Positions 53,789-62,380 of a stretch of 64,000 nt of DNA are shown in pieces. The notes below the pieces were generated by a model. That model did no database searches. It was not told where the DNA came from and worked only from the letters and a program-made list of their open reading frames with translations. How positions within the stretch are numbered: position 1 is the stretch's first letter; each line of letters begins with the position of its first letter. Source of the stretch: a bacterium (GTDB taxonomy: Bacteria; UBA8248); contig JAJEJD010000020.1 in assembly GCA_022828125.1 (NCBI GenBank), forward strand, positions 434,001 through 498,000, read 5' to 3'. The position numbers and the translations under genes were made by a program.

Positions 53789-54607
53789 ATGAAAAACTTA
53801 ATCCGGAGTTTCAAGCGATTCCTGGGGGGTTCGCCCGAAGCGGAGGAGACGGCCCCGGCCTCTTTCCTGCCCGAAAGCGCGGAAATCCGGGAGGAGACGC
53901 CCGAGGCCGCAAACACCCGGTTCCTCAGCGAGATCGTCAGCCGCTCCATCCATCTGAGCGAGCTCGCCCATTCACAGGCGCAGGCGGGGGATATCGACGC
54001 CGCCATCGAGACCGCGCGCGGCATCGGAAGTTCTCTTTTCTACGCCTCCGCCTTGCGGGAAATCGCCATCGCGCAGGCGAGGGCGGGGCATATCAGCGAA
54101 GCCATCGAGACGATTCGCCGCATCGACGACCCCGACGATCAAAAAGAAGCGCTCAAGCACTTCTCCGCCGTTCAGAGTGGTCCCGCCGCTGCAATCGCCT
54201 CCCATGCGATGAACGCCGCCATGGAGGCGATCGAGGAGATCCGCGACGAAAAAAGCCTCTCCGAAAAAGCGTGGCGAAGCGTCATGGACATGGCCGAGGC
54301 GGGGGATTTCACCGCCGCCGTTCAGAGCGCCCGCGAAATCCGCGACCCTGCCTGGCGTTCCTGGGCCTTGCAGGAGATCGCCACGGCCCAGGCGAAAGCG
54401 AGAGATTTCTCCGCCGCCCTCAACTCCGCAAGCGGCATCAGCAAGGCGCTTTACCGCTCCTGGGCTTACCGGGACATCGCCGTGGGGCAGGCCGAAGCCG
54501 GGCAAATCGAGGCCGCCGTGGATACCGCGCGCCGCGTGGAAGACCCCGAAGACCGCGAGCAGGCGATGGCGGCGATCGAAAAACACACGGAACAACCCGA
54601 CGAGTAG
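53789..54607 (+). CDS. TPR-like helical repeat protein
   Basis: 272 residues, ATG with GGGAGG six bases upstream. After a linker (20-55), about five repeats of roughly 31-36 residues follow, each a helix pair of the form ALREIAIAQARAG followed by AIETIRRIDD; the A-x-x-x-A-G-D-x-x-A-A signature is typical of TPR relatives. Probably a protein-interaction scaffold. No signal peptide. The first residues MKNLIRSFKRFLGG are basic and could associate with a membrane. Function unknown; convergent with the DUF3047 gene. Confidence 0.78.
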   Translation: MKNLIRSFKRFLGGSPEAEETAPASFLPESAEIREETPEAANTRFLSEIVSRSIHLSELAHSQAQAGDIDAAIETARGIGSSLFYASALREIAIAQARAGHISEAIETIRRIDDPDDQKEALKHFSAVQSGPAAAIASHAMNAAMEAIEEIRDEKSLSEKAWRSVMDMAEAGDFTAAVQSAREIRDPAWRSWALQEIATAQAKARDFSAALNSASGISKALYRSWAYRDIAVGQAEAGQIEAAVDTARRVEDPEDREQAMAAIEKHTEQPDE

Positions 54608-54754
54608 CGCGCGGCTCCGCGCCGACCGAAGACACACTCCGACGCCAAACGTCCCAAAAACAACAATCACCGCAGAAGTCGTACGGCCCCGGGTGCGTCG
54701 CGACGGATTCGGAAAATAACTCTCCTCGCCCGAAAATGACCACTGCCGTCATTC

Positions 54755-54782
54755 CGCCGAGAGCGGAAAAGTTCTCTCGGCG
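54755..54782. terminator. Bidirectional terminator-like hairpin
   Basis: Perfect nine-base arms CGCCGAGAG / CTCTCGGCG with a ten-base loop in the gap between the convergent TPR-like and DUF3047 genes. No T-tract on either side, but position fits shared termination. Confidence 0.55.
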
Positions 54783-54791
54783 AGAAGCGCC

Positions 54792-55475
54792 TTACGGCTT
54801 TGCGGGGGCGACGCGGATGTCGCCGTACCAGCCCCGGGCAGAGAGCTTGCTGTTGTCGGTGTCGGTCATGATGGCGATGTGGGTGATCCCGGTGATGTCG
54901 CGGCCGAAATACCGCTTGAAATCATCGCGCATGTTCCGGCGATGGGTGCGCCATTGCCCGGCGTGTTTCGCGCCCGAATCGACGGCGACCATGTGGGCCT
55001 TCCTGGTGTAGGGGTTCGGCCAGGCGGAGCCTTCCGGCTGTTTGCTGGCCCAGACGTAGACCACCGAATCCGGGAAAGAGAGCCAGCCGGCGCCGGGCGC
55101 CAGGAAATAGACGCGGACGGCGAAGTCGTCCCCTTCTTTTGAGAGTTCGTCCGGCGGGTTGACGGGGCGCTCGATCCGCCAGCGCCAGATGAGAATCGGC
55201 GTTTTCGTGACGTCGATCTTACGCTCGTACACGAGGCCGGACGCAGCCGCCTCGCTCACCGCCTCGAGAACGGTTTGGCCATCGCCGTCTTTGATCAGGC
55301 GGTAGCGGGTTTCGCCCTCGAAGCTCTTGGGCTCCCAGCCTGTGAGGTCACCTTTCGAGAAGCGGCCGAGCACTATCTCCTCCTGCGCACGGGCGAGGCC
55401 GGGTGCGAGAGCGAGAAGCGCGATCAAAAAACAGATGACAATCGTAGGGGATTTGCGAAAACGGCAAGAAAACAT
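54792..55475 (-). CDS. DUF3047 family exported protein
   Basis: 227 residues. Signal peptide about 1-30 (SPTIVICFLIALLALAPGLARA). DUF3047 features: IWRWRIERPVNPPDELSKEGDD, FPDSVVYVWASKQPEG and NPYTRKAHMVAVDSG, then TGITHIAIMTDTDNS near the end. The fold is a jelly-roll-like domain of unknown function, found mainly in proteobacteria. Same strand as, and downstream of, the lytic transglycosylase (10-base gap), so both may act in the periplasm on the envelope. Confidence 0.8.
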   Translation of the reverse strand: MFSCRFRKSPTIVICFLIALLALAPGLARAQEEIVLGRFSKGDLTGWEPKSFEGETRYRLIKDGDGQTVLEAVSEAAASGLVYERKIDVTKTPILIWRWRIERPVNPPDELSKEGDDFAVRVYFLAPGAGWLSFPDSVVYVWASKQPEGSAWPNPYTRKAHMVAVDSGAKHAGQWRTHRRNMRDDFKRYFGRDITGITHIAIMTDTDNSKLSARGWYGDIRVAPAKP

Positions 55476-55485
55476 TCAGAACACC

Positions 55486-56163
55486 TCAGCGGCAAAAGGG
55501 CCAGATCTGATACCACGAATCGCACCGAAACCTCGACTCGCATCTCGCGAGCTGGGCCTTGTAGAGCCGGGCGGTTTCGGCCACGCGCCGCGCGGCGCGC
55601 CGCAGTTTCGGTTTTTTCTTCCACGTGCCGCGCCGGTACCCGCCCCTTCCCTCGTGATAGGCGAGGTAGAGCCTGTGCGCATCATGCAGGGAGATGCCGA
55701 GTTCGCGCCGGGTCTTGGCGTTGTACCAGCCGATGAAATCGAGCGCGTCTTTCATGCGCGTGCGGCTGCTCAACCAACTGCCGCGCTCCGCCTTGTAGTC
55801 CCCCCAGGTCTGGTTCAGGGGCTGCGCATAGCCAAGCGCCGTGGAGGGGCGGCCGAGCGGGATGAACAGGAACCACTTCATGGGCGGCCTCACGTGGCTC
55901 TGGAAGCTCGATTCTTTCCACACGAACGCCATGAGCACGTGCACCGGCGTGCCCCAGCGCTTCTCGGACGCGCGGGCGTAGTCGTACCAGTCGGGCTGCT
56001 GATCGAACACCGCGCAGATGTTCCCCTGCCGCCTGGGCGTGGGCGTCACGCAGCCGCTCACGAGGAAAGCGAGGGCAAAAGCAAGCGAAAGACGGCAGCG
56101 CCAACGCGCACGAGGCGCCCGCTTTTTCCAAGGATCATTCGAGCGAACGAGTGAGTACGACAT
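55486..56163 (-). CDS. Transglycosylase SLT-domain lipoprotein
   Basis: 225 residues. Lipobox FLVSGC with Cys41 after a hydrophobic stretch (LSLAFALAFLVSG), then an SLT/lysozyme-like fold: catalytic Glu in VWKESSFQS, ALGYAQPLNQTWGDY and the YLAYHEGRGGY block. Cuts peptidoglycan glycan strands in the periplasm. A 23-codon longer in-frame start would begin inside the adjacent repeat and lacks a binding site, so it was not used. The start codon itself has only a weak site. Confidence 0.8.
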   Translation of the reverse strand: MSYSLVRSNDPWKKRAPRARWRCRLSLAFALAFLVSGCVTPTPRRQGNICAVFDQQPDWYDYARASEKRWGTPVHVLMAFVWKESSFQSHVRPPMKWFLFIPLGRPSTALGYAQPLNQTWGDYKAERGSWLSSRTRMKDALDFIGWYNAKTRRELGISLHDAHRLYLAYHEGRGGYRRGTWKKKPKLRRAARRVAETARLYKAQLARCESRFRCDSWYQIWPFCR

Positions 56164-56190
56164 CGATTCATCATCATAGTGGGGCGGAGA

Positions 56191-56447
56191 TGCGTTTGTT
56201 GTTAATAAATGCACGGCAAAAAGTTTTGTCAATCATTTTCGACCAAAAGTGATCGACAAAACAGTTTGTCGTTCATACGTGAGCGACAAAGCGGTTTCTG
56301 TGCCGTCGTTATGCTCTCTATCCGGGCGGCGGCGGTTTGTTTCTTATAACGGGTTCGAAGAAACCGGCGTTTCCTGACACTTTTGGCCCAAAAGTGCTCC
56401 ACAAACAAGTTTGTGTTGCATAGATGCGCCTCAAAACAGCTTTTTCC
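56191..56447. repeat. Direct repeat A (257 bases), downstream of the Fic gene
   Basis: Identical in length to repeat B at 57778-58034, with about 17 mismatches counted by eye and no gaps. Internally two roughly 70-base units, diverged from each other, flank a ~75-base middle. Each unit carries nested inverted repeats: CACTTTtGGcCCAAAAGTG followed by ACAAAC-AA-GTTTGT. The last 17 bases hold the end and stop codon of the Fic gene. Confidence 0.9.
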
Positions 56448-57546
56448 CTTCCGCAATGTTCAAAAGAGCCGGAAAAGAAAGAATGGCCGAGCGGCGGCCT
56501 CCGCCGGCTCGGACGACGCTCAGGATTTCGCTCTGCCGAAGTACGCGCAGCACCCGCCGCGCCGTCGGCTCGGGGATGCCCGCCTTGCCCACAAAATCAA
56601 TGCTGCTGAAAATCGGACGCTCGAAAATCCAGTCCAGGGCGTGGACGGCGTAGTGGGAGCGAGTCAATTCCGCCACACGTATTTTCATGCTCTCGTAGAG
56701 GTCGAGAATGGCCCTGGCTTTCGCCAGATTATCCTCCGCCTGCACCCTGACTCCTTCGAGAAAGAATCTGCACCAGCCCGTCCAATCTTCGTCGCGCGAG
56801 ACGGCGAGCAGCCCATCGTAATAGTCATCGCGATGCGCCTCGAAATAGGCGCTGATGTAGAACATGGGCCGGCTGATGAGACCGCGCTGCCACAAGAACA
56901 GAGGCACCAGCATCCGCCCCAGGCGGCCATTGCCGTCCAGAAACGGGTGCAGGGCTTCGAACTCGGCGTGCAGGACGGCCGCCTGCACCAGCAGATCGGG
57001 CGTCTCCTGATGGATATAGCGCTCCCAAGCGCTCATCGCCGCGTCGAGTTTCTCCGCCCCGATGGGCACGAACGTGGCGGTGTCGATGGAACATCCCGGC
57101 GGCCCGATCCAGTTCGGGATGCGCCGATACTCACCGGGGGACTTGTTCCTTCCGCGCACCCCGGAAAGCAATACACGATGCGCCTCGCGGACGATCCTCT
57201 CGGAAAGCGGCAGCGTTTTCAACATCTTCTCCGCTTCCCCCATAGCGGCGCGATAGTTGCGTATTTCTTCAATGTCATCGCGGAGCTCAGGCGAGTCCAC
57301 CTTTTGCCCGGCCTCGAACTCCAGCACCTCGCCAATGGTGGCTTGGGTGCCCTCGATGCGCGAGGAGAGCACTGCCTCCTGGGCAGTCAAAGGCGAGAGC
57401 AGCAAATCAGGGTTGGGGATGGCGGCAAGCACCCCGTCGTAGCGCGCCAGGGCCGCGACCGCAGGGCCGATCAATGGCACTAGAATCCGCCAATCGAGAC
57501 GCGCCTCGGGAGGGAATCGCCCTTCGTGGTAGTGAACCGGGGCCAT
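56431..57546 (-). CDS. Fic-family AMP-transferase (class II, self-inhibited)
   Basis: 371 residues. N-terminal Fic_N domain with the inhibitory-helix motif S61-S-R-I-E65-G (SxxxE[G/N]), Fic core with HPFLDGNGRLGR (residues 200-211), and a winged-helix end (AGIPEPTARRVLRVLRQ). Active Fic proteins move AMP or another nucleotide onto hydroxyl groups of target proteins. The stop codon lies in the last bases of direct repeat A, and repeat B lies upstream, so the gene is framed by repeats. It has no antitoxin neighbour; the inhibitory motif is internal. Confidence 0.92.
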   Translation of the reverse strand: MAPVHYHEGRFPPEARLDWRILVPLIGPAVAALARYDGVLAAIPNPDLLLSPLTAQEAVLSSRIEGTQATIGEVLEFEAGQKVDSPELRDDIEEIRNYRAAMGEAEKMLKTLPLSERIVREAHRVLLSGVRGRNKSPGEYRRIPNWIGPPGCSIDTATFVPIGAEKLDAAMSAWERYIHQETPDLLVQAAVLHAEFEALHPFLDGNGRLGRMLVPLFLWQRGLISRPMFYISAYFEAHRDDYYDGLLAVSRDEDWTGWCRFFLEGVRVQAEDNLAKARAILDLYESMKIRVAELTRSHYAVHALDWIFERPIFSSIDFVGKAGIPEPTARRVLRVLRQSEILSVVRAGGGRRSAILSFPALLNIAEGKKLF

Positions 57547-57654
57547 CAGTCCTCAAACCTCCTCACGTAGCAGGCAATGACGGCTTCCGCCGAAAAAACG
57601 TGCCGTCGCCCCGAAACCAGCCCCGGATGATACCATGTTTCCACCAAGGATAAA

Positions 57655-57750
57655 ATTCACGAAACTTTTGCCAATCATTTTTCGGTAAAAATGACAGACA
57701 AACGCCTTTGATGTGAATACGTGAACGTCAAGACAGTTTTCTTCTCTTCG
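57655..57750. repeat. Diverged single unit of the repeat family upstream of the Fic gene
   Basis: Aligns with the first ~95 bases of repeats A and B (shared CCAATCA, GACAAAC, CTTTG, AATACGTGA and CAGTTT blocks) but with many substitutions. With A and B this gives five copies of the ~70-base unit in 1.8 kb. The rest of the 530-base gap between the Fic and acyl-CoA dehydrogenase genes is repeat B plus sequence with nothing recognisable. Confidence 0.65.
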
Positions 57751-57777
57751 TGACACCCTATATTCGGGTAATATCAA

Positions 57778-58034
57778 TGCGTTTGTCGTTAATAAATGCA
57801 CGGCAAATGGTTTTGTCAATCACTTTCGCCCAAAAGTGAGCGACAAACTACTTTGTTGTTAATACGTGAGCGACAAAGCGGTTTCTGAGCCGTCGTTATG
57901 CGCTCTATACGGGCGGCGGCGGTATGTTTCTTATAACGAGTTCGAAGAAACCGGCGTTTCCTGACACTTTTGGCCCAAAAGTGCTCCACAAACAAGTTTG
58001 TGTTGCATGGATGCGCCTCAAAACAGCTTTTTCC
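57778..58034. repeat. Direct repeat B (257 bases), upstream of the Fic gene
   Basis: See repeat A. It ends 42 bases past the acyl-CoA dehydrogenase stop. At its low-coordinate edge both copies carry, on the minus strand, TTGACA, 17 bases, TTTATT, a weak outward-facing promoter toward Fic (B) or the transglycosylase (A). Both copies are open in one frame, but the substitutions are mostly amino-acid changing, so a protein is unlikely. Confidence 0.9.
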
Positions 58035-58075
58035 ATTGATGGCGTTCAGTACATGGGCGGTGGGCGGCGTTCGTA

Positions 58076-59221
58076 TCAGTTGAGCAGGTGCTTGGCGATA
58101 ACCTGGCGGAGTATCTCGTTCGTTCCCTCGTATATCTGCGTCACCTTCGAAGCCCGGTAGAAGCGCTCCACGGGATACTCGCGCATGTAGCCGTTGCCCC
58201 CGTGTAGCTGGACGCCCTCTTCGGCGTTTCGCTGGGCGGCGTCGGTGGCGAATACCTTGGCGATGGCGGATTCGGCCGAATAGGGCGCGCCCGCCGCCTT
58301 GAGCCGCGCCGCCTTCAAGGTCAACAGACGCGCGCCGTGGACGCGCACGGCCATGTCGGTGAGCTTCCACGCCACGGGCTGGTGATCCTTTATCGGGACG
58401 CCGAACGTCTCGCGCTCGCGCGCATAGGCCACCGAGGCGTCGAGGCACGCCCGCGCGAAGCCGAGCCCCTGGGCCGCGACGATGATGCGCCCCGAATCGA
58501 GGATGCGCATCGCGAGTTCAAAACCCTGCCCCTCCTCCCCCATGCGGTTCGCCTCGGGCAGTTCCACGGCGTCGAAGCGAAGCTCCGATATCGAACACCC
58601 GTGCATCCCCATCTTGTCCTCGCTGCGCACGACCTCGAAACCCTCGGCGTCGCGCGGCACCAGGAAGGCGCTCAGCCCCTTGTGGCGCATGGCGCGATCC
58701 GTCACGGCGAAGAGAAGGCAAAGGCCCGACTGCTTGCCGCTGGTGATGAAGCGCTTGACGCCGTTGATGCGGTAGGCGTCCCCCTCGCGCACGGCGGTGG
58801 TGGTGAGAGAAGCCGCGTCCGAGCCTGCGCCCGGCTCCGTAAGCGCGAAAGCGCCGATGCAAGAGCCGCTCGCCAGCCCGCGCAGGAACTTCTCCTTTTG
58901 CCCCTCGCTCCCGAAGCGGTATACGGGTTCGCAGACCAGGGAGTTGTGCGCGGCGAAAATCGCGCTCGTCGAGGGACACGCGGCGGCGACCTCCTCGGTC
59001 GCCAGCGCCATCGAGACGGGGTCCGCCCCTCCTCCGCCATAGGAATCCGGCACGGTGAGACCCATCAGTCCGAGCTCGCCCATGCTCTTCACGACTTCCG
59101 CCGGGAAGCGGCCCTCGTCTATCTCCGCCGCCACCGGGGCGATCTCGCGCTCGCAGAAATCGCGCACCATCGTGCGCACCATCTTCTGCTCTTCGTTCAA
59201 AAAACCATTTTCCTGCATCAA
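58076..59221 (-). CDS. Acyl-CoA dehydrogenase
   Basis: 381 residues, standard for short/medium-chain enzymes. FAD-contact blocks IGAFALTEPGAGSDAAS and KRFITSGKQSG, SAIAKVFATDAAQRNAEEG and the catalytic Glu in VTQIYEGTNEILRQV. Oxidises an acyl-CoA, passing electrons to ETF and probably the Emo-like protein. Chain specificity is not readable. Single gene; divergent from the aminotransferase. Confidence 0.93.
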   Translation of the reverse strand: MMQENGFLNEEQKMVRTMVRDFCEREIAPVAAEIDEGRFPAEVVKSMGELGLMGLTVPDSYGGGGADPVSMALATEEVAAACPSTSAIFAAHNSLVCEPVYRFGSEGQKEKFLRGLASGSCIGAFALTEPGAGSDAASLTTTAVREGDAYRINGVKRFITSGKQSGLCLLFAVTDRAMRHKGLSAFLVPRDAEGFEVVRSEDKMGMHGCSISELRFDAVELPEANRMGEEGQGFELAMRILDSGRIIVAAQGLGFARACLDASVAYARERETFGVPIKDHQPVAWKLTDMAVRVHGARLLTLKAARLKAAGAPYSAESAIAKVFATDAAQRNAEEGVQLHGGNGYMREYPVERFYRASKVTQIYEGTNEILRQVIAKHLLN

Positions 59222-59395
59222 GCATGCCTCCGGTTCACTCTATCGGCCCGAACTATCCGGGCGATAATGTAGCAGGCCCTTGCCCGAAAATCACCCAAGC
59301 GGCATCATGCGGGTGAAACCGAAAGAACGCGGCGTCACCCACCGGGATGTTCCCCGGAACCCCGAAAGCTGCGCATAGGCGCAAAGGAGAAGACC

Positions 59396-60376
59396 ATGGC
59401 GGAAAGCATAAGCGTTCTCACAAGAGAGGACGTACTCGATAGCCTCAAGAACCTGCGCGAAACGCAGGAGGTCGATTATTCGGCGTTTTATTCGAGCCAC
59501 CTGGGCGGCGTGGTGACGGACCCCGCCCTCATGGTCATCCCCTTCGACGACCACATGGTCCACCGCGGCCACGGCATCTTCGACACCGCGGCCATCATCG
59601 AGGGGAAGATCTATGATCTCGAAAACCACCTGGACCGCTTCATCCGCTCAGCCGAAGCGTCGAAGCTCGAACTGCCGAGCCGCGAGGAGATGCGCGAGAT
59701 CGTCATCCGAACGAGCGCGCTCTCGGGCCGCCGCGAGGGTTCCATCCGCTACTGGGCGTCTTCTGGAACCGGAAACCTAGGGCTGATACCCGCCGGCGAC
59801 GCCAAGCCCGCCTTTTTCGTGATGATCTTCGGCGGCCTCGACTATCCCGAGCGCTACTACGCCGAGGGGATGCGCGTGATGACGACCACCTACCCCATCA
59901 AGCCGCCGCTCTACGCCGTCACGAAGAGCACGAACTACCTGCCCAACACGCTGATGCAGATGGAGGCGAAAGAACAAGGCCTCGACAACGGCATCTTCGT
60001 GGACGAGGCCGGCAACGTGGGCGAGGGCTCGAACATGAACTGCGCCTTCGTGACGAACGATCGCGTGCTGCGCCATCCCAGGTTCGAGAACATCCTCTCG
60101 GGCTGCACCGTGAAGCGGCTTTTGGAACTCGCGAGCCGCCTGGTGGATGCGGGCGTCATCGCCGACGTGGTGGTGGACGACATCCCCGTCGCCGAGGCCA
60201 AGGCGTCCGCCGAGATGATGCTCATCGGAAGCTCGATATACGTCGCCCCCGTCGTGCAGTGGGACGATCAGGTCATCGGTGACGGCAAGCCCGGCCCGGT
60301 GACGAAGGCGATGCGCGAGCTTCTGGAGGAGGACATGCGCTCGGGCGAGGGCATGCTCATCGACGTGCCGTATTAG
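59396..60376 (+). CDS. Class IV PLP aminotransferase (branched-chain / D-amino acid transaminase fold)
   Basis: 326 residues. PLP Lys in AVTKSTNYLPNTLMQM, Glu region DEAGNVGEGSNMNCAFV, phosphate-binding SGCTVKRLLELA, and N-terminal HRGHGIFDTAAIIEGKIYDLENHLDRF. Fits class IV transaminases; could be branched-chain aminotransferase, D-amino acid transaminase or aminodeoxychorismate lyase. The gene has a ~30-residue N-terminal extension before the usual start. A repeat element follows its stop. Confidence 0.82.
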   Translation: MAESISVLTREDVLDSLKNLRETQEVDYSAFYSSHLGGVVTDPALMVIPFDDHMVHRGHGIFDTAAIIEGKIYDLENHLDRFIRSAEASKLELPSREEMREIVIRTSALSGRREGSIRYWASSGTGNLGLIPAGDAKPAFFVMIFGGLDYPERYYAEGMRVMTTTYPIKPPLYAVTKSTNYLPNTLMQMEAKEQGLDNGIFVDEAGNVGEGSNMNCAFVTNDRVLRHPRFENILSGCTVKRLLELASRLVDAGVIADVVVDDIPVAEAKASAEMMLIGSSIYVAPVVQWDDQVIGDGKPGPVTKAMRELLEEDMRSGEGMLIDVPY

Positions 60377-60420
60377 TTCTCCCGAAATCCGAAAGGCCGT
60401 TTCGACGAACCCATGAGGGA

Positions 60421-60712
60421 TTGTTGAAAAAGTCCTCTCCGCCTCATCCTGAGTAGCGGCGAAGCCGCGTATCGAAGGATGCCTTCTCGCCTTGAAAACC
60501 AACCCCCCCTACCCCCCCTTGTCAGGGGGGTAAAAAAAGGCGACGCCTCCCGGTGAGGGGGTGGAAGAAAAGCCCTCCTGACAAGGGGAGTATGAAAAGG
60601 CGATGCCCGCCGCCGATAGAGAGGCTTTTGTTTTTTCTTGCCCCCCTGACAAGGGGGGGTAGGGGGGGTTGCCTTTATCCCCTGACAAGGAAATTTTTCC
60701 AACAACCCCCTT
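60421..60712. repeat. Foldback intergenic repeat, same family as at 20 kb
   Basis: The 334-base gap between the aminotransferase and lpd is filled by one element. Outer ends TTGTTGAAAAAGT and TTTTTCCAACAA; inside them a long inverted pair of C-run/G-run arms (60500-60530 with 60640-60669, about 28 bases nearly perfect) that match sequence in the 20 kb cluster. No transposase. It starts 44 bases after the stop and ends at the lpd stop. Confidence 0.75.
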
Positions 60713-62117
60713 ACGAACGTTTCTTCGGCGGCGCGTGAATCGCCTCGCCGTGGACGTCCAATGCCGCCTCCATGACGGCTTCCGAAAGCGTGGGGTGGGA
60801 GTGCATGGTGCTGGCCATTTCCGAGGCGGTGACGCGGTGCTGCATGGCGACGGCGGCCTCGTGCACGATGTCGGCGGCGTGCGCGCCCACGATGTGAACG
60901 CCCAAGATGGCGTCATCCCCCGCATCGGCGATGACCTTCACCTCTCCCTCCAGCGCGCGCTCGGCCTGCGCCTTGCCGAGAGCGCGGACCGAGAACTTGC
61001 CCACGCGCACCGAGTGTCCCGCCTTCTCCGCCTCGTGCTCGGCCATGCCGACGACGCCGATCTCGGGATGCGTGAAGATGCCCGCTGGAATCGCGCGGTA
61101 ATCCATCCGTATCTCTGCGCCCATGGCGTTTTCCGCCGCGGCGACCCCCTCGGCGGAGGCCACGTGCGCGAGCATGGGTTCGCCCACCACGTCGCCCGCC
61201 GCATAGACGCCCGCCACGTTCGTCTCCATCAAATCGTTCACCTTGATCTCGCCGCGCGGCCCGAGTTCCACGCCGATTCGCTCCAGACCCAGGCCGTCGG
61301 TGTTCATCGTCCGGCCCACGGAGACGAGTACGAGGTCTGCGCGCTCCTCATCATCCGAATCCTCGAAGCCGGCGACCATTGCCTTGCCCTTGCGCGAGAC
61401 GCCCGTTATCTTTTCATTCAGGCGCACCTTGATTTTCTGTTTTCTTAACTCGCGCGCCATGAGTTTCGAGACGTCCTCGTCTCCTAGCGGCAGGACGCGG
61501 TCGAGCAATTCCACCATCGTCACCTCGGCGCCAAGTTCTCTATAGAGACACGCGAACTCACAGCCGATGACGCCCGCGCCGACGATGAGCACTCTCTCTG
61601 GCAGATGCTTCAGGTGCACGGCCTGCTCGGATGAGATGATTTTTTTCCCGTCGATGGGAAAGGCGGGAATCTGCGCGGGCCGGGAACCCGTGGCGATGAT
61701 GATCTTACCGGCCTCGACCACCTCGTGCCCGCCGTCTTCTCCGCGCACGGAAACCTTGCCCATCTCCAGAATCTCGGCCTCCCCCGCCATGTGGTCCACC
61801 CCGTGGGCCTTGAACAACCCGCCGATTCCCTTTACCAGGCCTGCGACAATCTTGTCCTTGCGCTCGACCATGGCGGCCAGGTCGGCGCGCACCTCGCCTG
61901 TGACCTCGATGCCGTAGGCGTCCGCGTTCTTGATGTTCCGGTAAACTTCCGCCGCGGCGATGAGGCTCTTGCTGGGGATGCAGCCCCAGTTCAGGCAGGT
62001 GCCGCCCAGTTCGTCGCGCTCGATGACCACGCAGCTTCCCCCGCTCTGGGCGACGCGCACGCCCGCCACGTAGCCCGCAGGCCCCCCGCCGATAACCGCC
62101 ACGTCATACGCCGCCAT
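60711..62117 (-). CDS. lpd: Dihydrolipoyl dehydrogenase
   Basis: 468 residues from an ATG with GGAGG. FAD site VIGGGPAGYVAGVRVAQ, redox pair GGTCLNWGCIPSK (disulfide), NAD site VGAGVIGCEFACLYRELG and the catalytic His-Glu of HSHPTLSEAVMEA. Reoxidises lipoyl groups of 2-oxoacid dehydrogenase complexes or the glycine cleavage system; neither E1/E2 nor gcv genes are in the window. A longer in-frame reading upstream has no binding site. Confidence 0.95.
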   Translation of the reverse strand: MAAYDVAVIGGGPAGYVAGVRVAQSGGSCVVIERDELGGTCLNWGCIPSKSLIAAAEVYRNIKNADAYGIEVTGEVRADLAAMVERKDKIVAGLVKGIGGLFKAHGVDHMAGEAEILEMGKVSVRGEDGGHEVVEAGKIIIATGSRPAQIPAFPIDGKKIISSEQAVHLKHLPERVLIVGAGVIGCEFACLYRELGAEVTMVELLDRVLPLGDEDVSKLMARELRKQKIKVRLNEKITGVSRKGKAMVAGFEDSDDEERADLVLVSVGRTMNTDGLGLERIGVELGPRGEIKVNDLMETNVAGVYAAGDVVGEPMLAHVASAEGVAAAENAMGAEIRMDYRAIPAGIFTHPEIGVVGMAEHEAEKAGHSVRVGKFSVRALGKAQAERALEGEVKVIADAGDDAILGVHIVGAHAADIVHEAAVAMQHRVTASEMASTMHSHPTLSEAVMEAALDVHGEAIHAPPKKRS

Positions 62118-62291
62118 GCTTCCTCCTTTGGGTAAGGCGTCCCACATAAAAAACCCGCGCCCATTAGACCAAGGTTCCGCGCTCATGCCAAATGGGGGGA
62201 GGGGTTTGGGGCACCGTGCAATTGGGAACCGTATTTTGCCGAATCAATTCCGATGGTGCTAACCTGTTTTATGAATGCTTTTTTATTTTTT

Positions 62292-62320
62292 GTTGACTCC
62301 CACGGCTATTATGCGTATCG
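62292..62320 (+). promoter_or_regulatory. Possible promoter of the pentapeptide membrane protein
   Basis: TTGACT, 17 bases, TATCGC, ending about 60 bases before the ATG. The -35 box is good, the -10 box is weak. The remainder of the 263-base gap from lpd shows nothing. Confidence 0.3.
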
Positions 62321-62380
62321 CAATGCCGCCGATAGGGAGTATTTTCTAGATTCACCATCAGCGAAAGCCAGAGGACTCGA

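Noticed and set aside
56191-58034. Integron attC sites flanking a Fic gene cassette
   Set aside because: No GTTRRRY/RYYYAAC core sites at the repeat ends, 257 bases is longer than attC, and no integrase is present.
57816-58448. Minus-strand frame reading through repeat B into the acyl-CoA dehydrogenase in another frame
   Set aside because: Most of it is antisense-frame overlap; the part inside the repeat is shared with repeat A but differs mainly by amino-acid-changing substitutions, so no selection for protein is seen.
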